From the NCBI GenBank assembly GCA_027886175.1, contig JAJNNQ010000005.1:3105001-3169000 (forward strand): 64,000 nt of DNA, in the 5' to 3' direction. The notes beneath the pieces are model-generated. The model did not search any database. It was not told the DNA's origin and worked only from the letters and a program-made list of their open reading frames with translations. Of this stretch, positions 60,999 to 64,000 are shown piece after piece. Positions within the stretch are counted from its first letter, which is position 1; every line of letters begins with the position of its first letter. The DNA is from Phylloscopus collybita. Its lineage: Eukaryota > Chordata > Aves > Passeriformes > Phylloscopidae. The translations under genes were made by a program, and so were the position numbers.

Positions 60999-61740
60999 CC
61001 TCTTGTCTTGGTTTGGAAAGACAGGTATCTGCCAGGGAAAACTGGGGTTTCCCTTAGAATGGAGAATGCAAACCCCTCACCCCCGCCAAATTATAATTTT
61101 GAGGGCTTTAAGGCAAAGATTTGGGAAGAGGAATAACAGTTCTTTACTAGGAATATTAACAATACAAATGTAGTAGAAAAAAACAAAACCACCCAACCAA
61201 ACCAGCAAACAAACAAACAACAATTTTGGAGAACCCTGACAGAGTCAGAGCTACAACCTGACCCCCTGTTGGTCAGGGTGTTGGGAGCAGTCCCAAAGTG
61301 AGTCCTCCTGGAGTGGCAGATGTGGTTCTGGTGGGGCAGAGATGATTCTGTAGAACAAGGGTCTAGTGATGGTGAGAAGGGGTCCAGCCTTCCTCCCAGA
61401 AATCGGGTGAAGCTGGATGCCTTCTGTGTTCCTGTGTCTCAGTTTTATCCAGGTAGGAATGGTTGGCTGCCCCCACTGGGTGGAGCATCTCACAATGGGA
61501 TGATGGAATGTGGGTGTGTTAGTTTGGGGAAGTGTTAATGGTCCATTAGCAGAAAGTATACCCCTGGAGGGAGGAGATGGTGAAAGGGATAAGAAACAAT
61601 GCCCTACCTTTTAACAGTTAGCCCATCATCAGAAGACATCCACCCAGAGCCACAAGAGATAAAGAAAAACATCTTCCCAACTGCTTTCAACAGATGAAAA
61701 TAGAATACACACCCCTGGCTCCACAACCCAAGACACCTCT
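60999..61740 (-). mobile_element. Solo ERV LTR, family E, minus strand, with 5-bp target duplication
   Basis: The LTR is 61004-61735 (732 bp). Its ends are an 8-bp inverted repeat, TGTCTTGG and CCAAGACA. It is flanked by a perfect 5-bp direct repeat CCTCT at 60999-61003 and 61736-61740. A 5-bp duplication fits ERVL-class elements. On the minus strand the usual AATAAA position reads AGTAAA, ahead of GAACTGTTATTCC. It resembles a very common passerine LTR I recall. No internal retroviral sequence is attached. It lies antisense to the inferred transcription direction, which is the usual bias for LTRs retained in introns. Confidence 0.93.
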
Positions 61741-62253
61741 TCTGTGATTTTGAGCAGAGACATGAGGGAGAATGGCACATTCTGGTTAAAAAAAAAATTA
61801 GATGTAGACACTTTTACTGATGGGCTGCAGCATCGTTGGAAATTCAGCAGCTTCTAAATTTTTGATGAGGAGGGAGCTGCTGACAAATTGCTGCAGGTGA
61901 CCCTTGGAGCCAGGGCAGGCAGTGTGGATCAGCATTCCTGGGGATCCGTGCGGGACGTGGGTGTTAATTCCGGCCGGGACGCCACGAGGGGCACGGATCA
62001 ACTTTGTTCTGGCCAAGGAATATCAAAGTGGAATTATGTATGCAGGGAAAAAGTGATGAGTTTTTTATTGGGGCAGCCATGCAGGATGAAAGAGGCTTTT
62101 GAAGTTGTGATTTGTAGTGGATGGAACCGAAGGTGCTTAGGGAGAAGTGCTGATGTTTGTGCCTCACCAGGGACGGCGCTCGGTGTGTGTTGGTAAAGGC
62201 TCCAAACTAGGGAATGAGGAATGGATTATGAAAGTATCCTGGGCTGACCCCAG
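61741..62253. other. Non-coding stretch
   Basis: No gene. It contains a few CpGs around 61945-61995 and a 102-codon open frame (61888-62196) with no recognisable domain. Confidence 0.6.
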
Positions 62254-62805
62254 CAGGAAAGGGGGGATTCTGCCCCTCTCAGGTGAGACCCCACCTGCAG
62301 AGCTGCCCCAGCCCTGGGCCCAGCACAGGGAGGAGCTGGAGCTGCTGCAGAGAGCCCAGAGGAGGCTCCAGGAGGAGCAGAGGGATGGAGCAGCTCTGCT
62401 GGGAGGAAAGGCTGGCAGAGCTGGGATTGTTCACCTGGAGAGGAGAAGCTTTGGGCTGAGCTCAGGGTGGCCTTGCAGGGCCTGAAGGGGATACAGGAAA
62501 CATGGAGAGAGATAATTGACAAGGGATGGAGGGATGGAACACAGGGAATGGCTTCAAACTGACAAGAGAGTGGGTTTAGATGGGATTTTGGGAAAAAAAT
62601 TGTTCCCTGTGATGGTTCTGAGGCCCTGGCACAGGGTGCCCAGAGCAGCTGTGGCTGCCCCTGGATCCCTGGCAGTGCCCAAGGCCAGGTTGGACACTGG
62701 GGCTTGGAGCAGCCTGGGACAGTGGGAGGTGTCCCTGCCATGGCAGGAGGTGGAAGGGGATGATCTTTAAGGTCCCTGCCAGCCCAAACCATTCTGATTC
62801 CAATG
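62254..62805 (+). mobile_element. CR1 LINE fragment, plus strand
   Basis: The longest CR1 in the window, about 550 bp. It is in sense orientation from GGTGAGACCCCACCTGCAGA through CCCAGCACAGGGAGGAGCTG to CAGCCCAAACCATTCTGATT. It extends about 60 bp further 5' than the copy at 44080 and shares about 190 bp with it at near identity. The 194-codon minus-strand open frame across it is an artefact. Confidence 0.95.
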
Positions 62806-64000
62806 GTCACCCTTCTTTTCAGGGACTAAGAATCAACTCAGCAGCAGCACCTCCTCCATCCCAAGGCTCCCTGTGCTCCTGGCAATGAGTCCTGACAGCC
62901 CTGGAGAGTTTGGGACACAAATCCAAACATCAGAGTCATTCCTCTTATGGAAATAAAAACCAGGTCTCACCCTTTCCCCCCACTGCAGCTACACAAGCCA
63001 GAGTTCACCCAGCTTCATATTTGATTTTTTAAAATTCCAACAGCTCTGATTTATTTATCATAATTCTTGAGCCCTGCATTATTTTGAAGTGATTTGTGAC
63101 AAGCTGTCATGTGGGATCACAGAATTCCTGACCTCTGGAAGTACCTGTCTTGGGCTGCCTGGTTGAAGGTGATGACCCATAAATGTTATCAAAAGGGTGA
63201 CTGGAATTGCTGGGTCACAGGGGGGAAAGCCTCAGGCATACAAATTACAACAACAGGGGCCTGAAAATAACAGAGGAAGTATTTGACTTGTGACAGGTCA
63301 CTCTTCTGGGAAAAAAAAAAGAAGAATTTTTCAAGTTGATTATTGGTGTAAAATATTGTTATTCCAAGAAAGGAAGAATTAATGGGCAGAGCACAGGTCA
63401 CGTCATCAAGGGTGCATTGCAATTTTAACGTTTTTGTGTTAATCAGCATGGGTTTAAATGCACAAGTTTGTGCTGTCATTGGTTGGGAAGGCACTTAATA
63501 ATCACTGAAGTATAGAGAAATCTATCTGTACAGAGTAATAAATGGAAATATTTAAAGTAGCAGTTGAAGTTGGCTTTTGGCAGTGAGTGGTGAATATGAA
63601 TATCTACTTTTCAATTTTATTAACACTTGTACAGAATCTCAAACTGTTCTTTGTGCTAAATATGCAAAATTCTGGGTTACCACAGGTAAAGAATTCTTCC
63701 CAAGACACTGCAGCCTGGAAATATTTTGTTTTTAAAATCCTGTCTCCTGTTTGTTTGGAAAGTACAAATTTTTCACTGAATGAAGGCTTTGCATGGAGCC
63801 TGGGAGTGAGTTTGGTGTTCAGCAGGGCACACAGAGCCTGTGTGCAGATGAGATAAAGGAGATTTCCACAGCAGTTCAGTGTGTGGACATTGCACTAAAT
63901 AATGCAGAGAAGGGCAATATAATTGTGATTTAATTTAATAGCTGCATTTTGAATTTGAGGAGTTAACCTCTGCTATCACTGTAACAACTTCACTGCACCA
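62806..64000. other. Non-coding stretch to the window end
   Basis: No gene, RNA or recognised element seen. The open frames are short and AT-rich. Confidence 0.6.

Larger units (their letters stand above)
55987..61003. other. Probable intronic sequence, G+T-rich on the plus strand
   Basis: No supported gene. Hand counts of two lines illustrate the strand bias: 60001-60060 has T22 G19 A12 C7, and 60721-60780 has T25 G17 A13 C5. Simple sequences include poly-A 56410-56435, a TA run near 59262-59277 and an A/C tract at 60315-60358. Confidence 0.5.

Noticed and set aside
62226..62810. 194-codon minus-strand open frame
   Set aside because: It is the antisense of a CR1 fragment.
1..64000. tRNA, rRNA, CRISPR, operon or prokaryotic features
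   Set aside because: No tRNA-like boxes with a matching cloverleaf, no regularly spaced direct repeats with unique spacers, and no dense long open frames were seen; composition and repeats are those of a bird nuclear genome.

Overview
This is non-coding vertebrate DNA, most likely from a songbird (passerine). The evidence is the repeat content: at least seven to nine fragments of CR1, the LINE that dominates bird genomes, and seven solo long terminal repeats (LTRs) in five families. Several of these resemble LTRs I recall as common in passerine genomes. Repeat families were named from memory and pattern only; no database was searched. I could not support a complete protein-coding gene, tRNA, rRNA or CRISPR array anywhere. 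The open reading frames are short, or lie in repeats, CpG-rich DNA or simple sequence. Layout from left to right: positions 1-44,900 are AT-rich intergenic or intronic DNA. This part carries two opposed solo LTRs of one family (7.08-8.06 kb), an LTR with an internal 160-bp tandem duplication (10.76-11.27 kb) next to a CR1, a minus-strand LTR (15.86-16.23 kb), and a cluster of CR1-LTR-LTR-CR1 (25.6-27.8 kb). A short chain of exon-like segments lies at 4.28-5.42 kb. A long-stemmed hairpin at 17.97-18.04 kb has the shape of a microRNA precursor. Two stretches (22.4-22.75 kb and 40.56-41.26 kb) look like distal regulatory elements because of motif content, but conservation could not be tested. Positions 44,930-46,350 form the only clear CpG island, and the best candidate for a promoter. 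Its left part is a 385-bp array of exactly 77 pentamers kept in perfect register, with a 185-bp higher-order repeat. Its right edge carries nine copies of a 21-bp minisatellite. From about 47 kb to the end the plus strand looks rich in G and T, as expected for an intron transcribed rightward from the island. The likely reading is therefore the 5' end and first intron of a plus-strand gene whose coding exons lie mostly beyond the window. Within this part are a second foldback (48.04-48.10 kb), a few exon-like segments, a CR1 (55.8 kb), an intact 732-bp solo LTR with a 5-bp target duplication (61.0-61.7 kb), and a CR1 (62.3-62.8 kb) nearly identical over about 190 bp to the one at 44.1 kb. No new protein system is visible. 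The most unusual items are the in-register pentamer array in the CpG island, the two foldbacks, and the opposed LTR pair.
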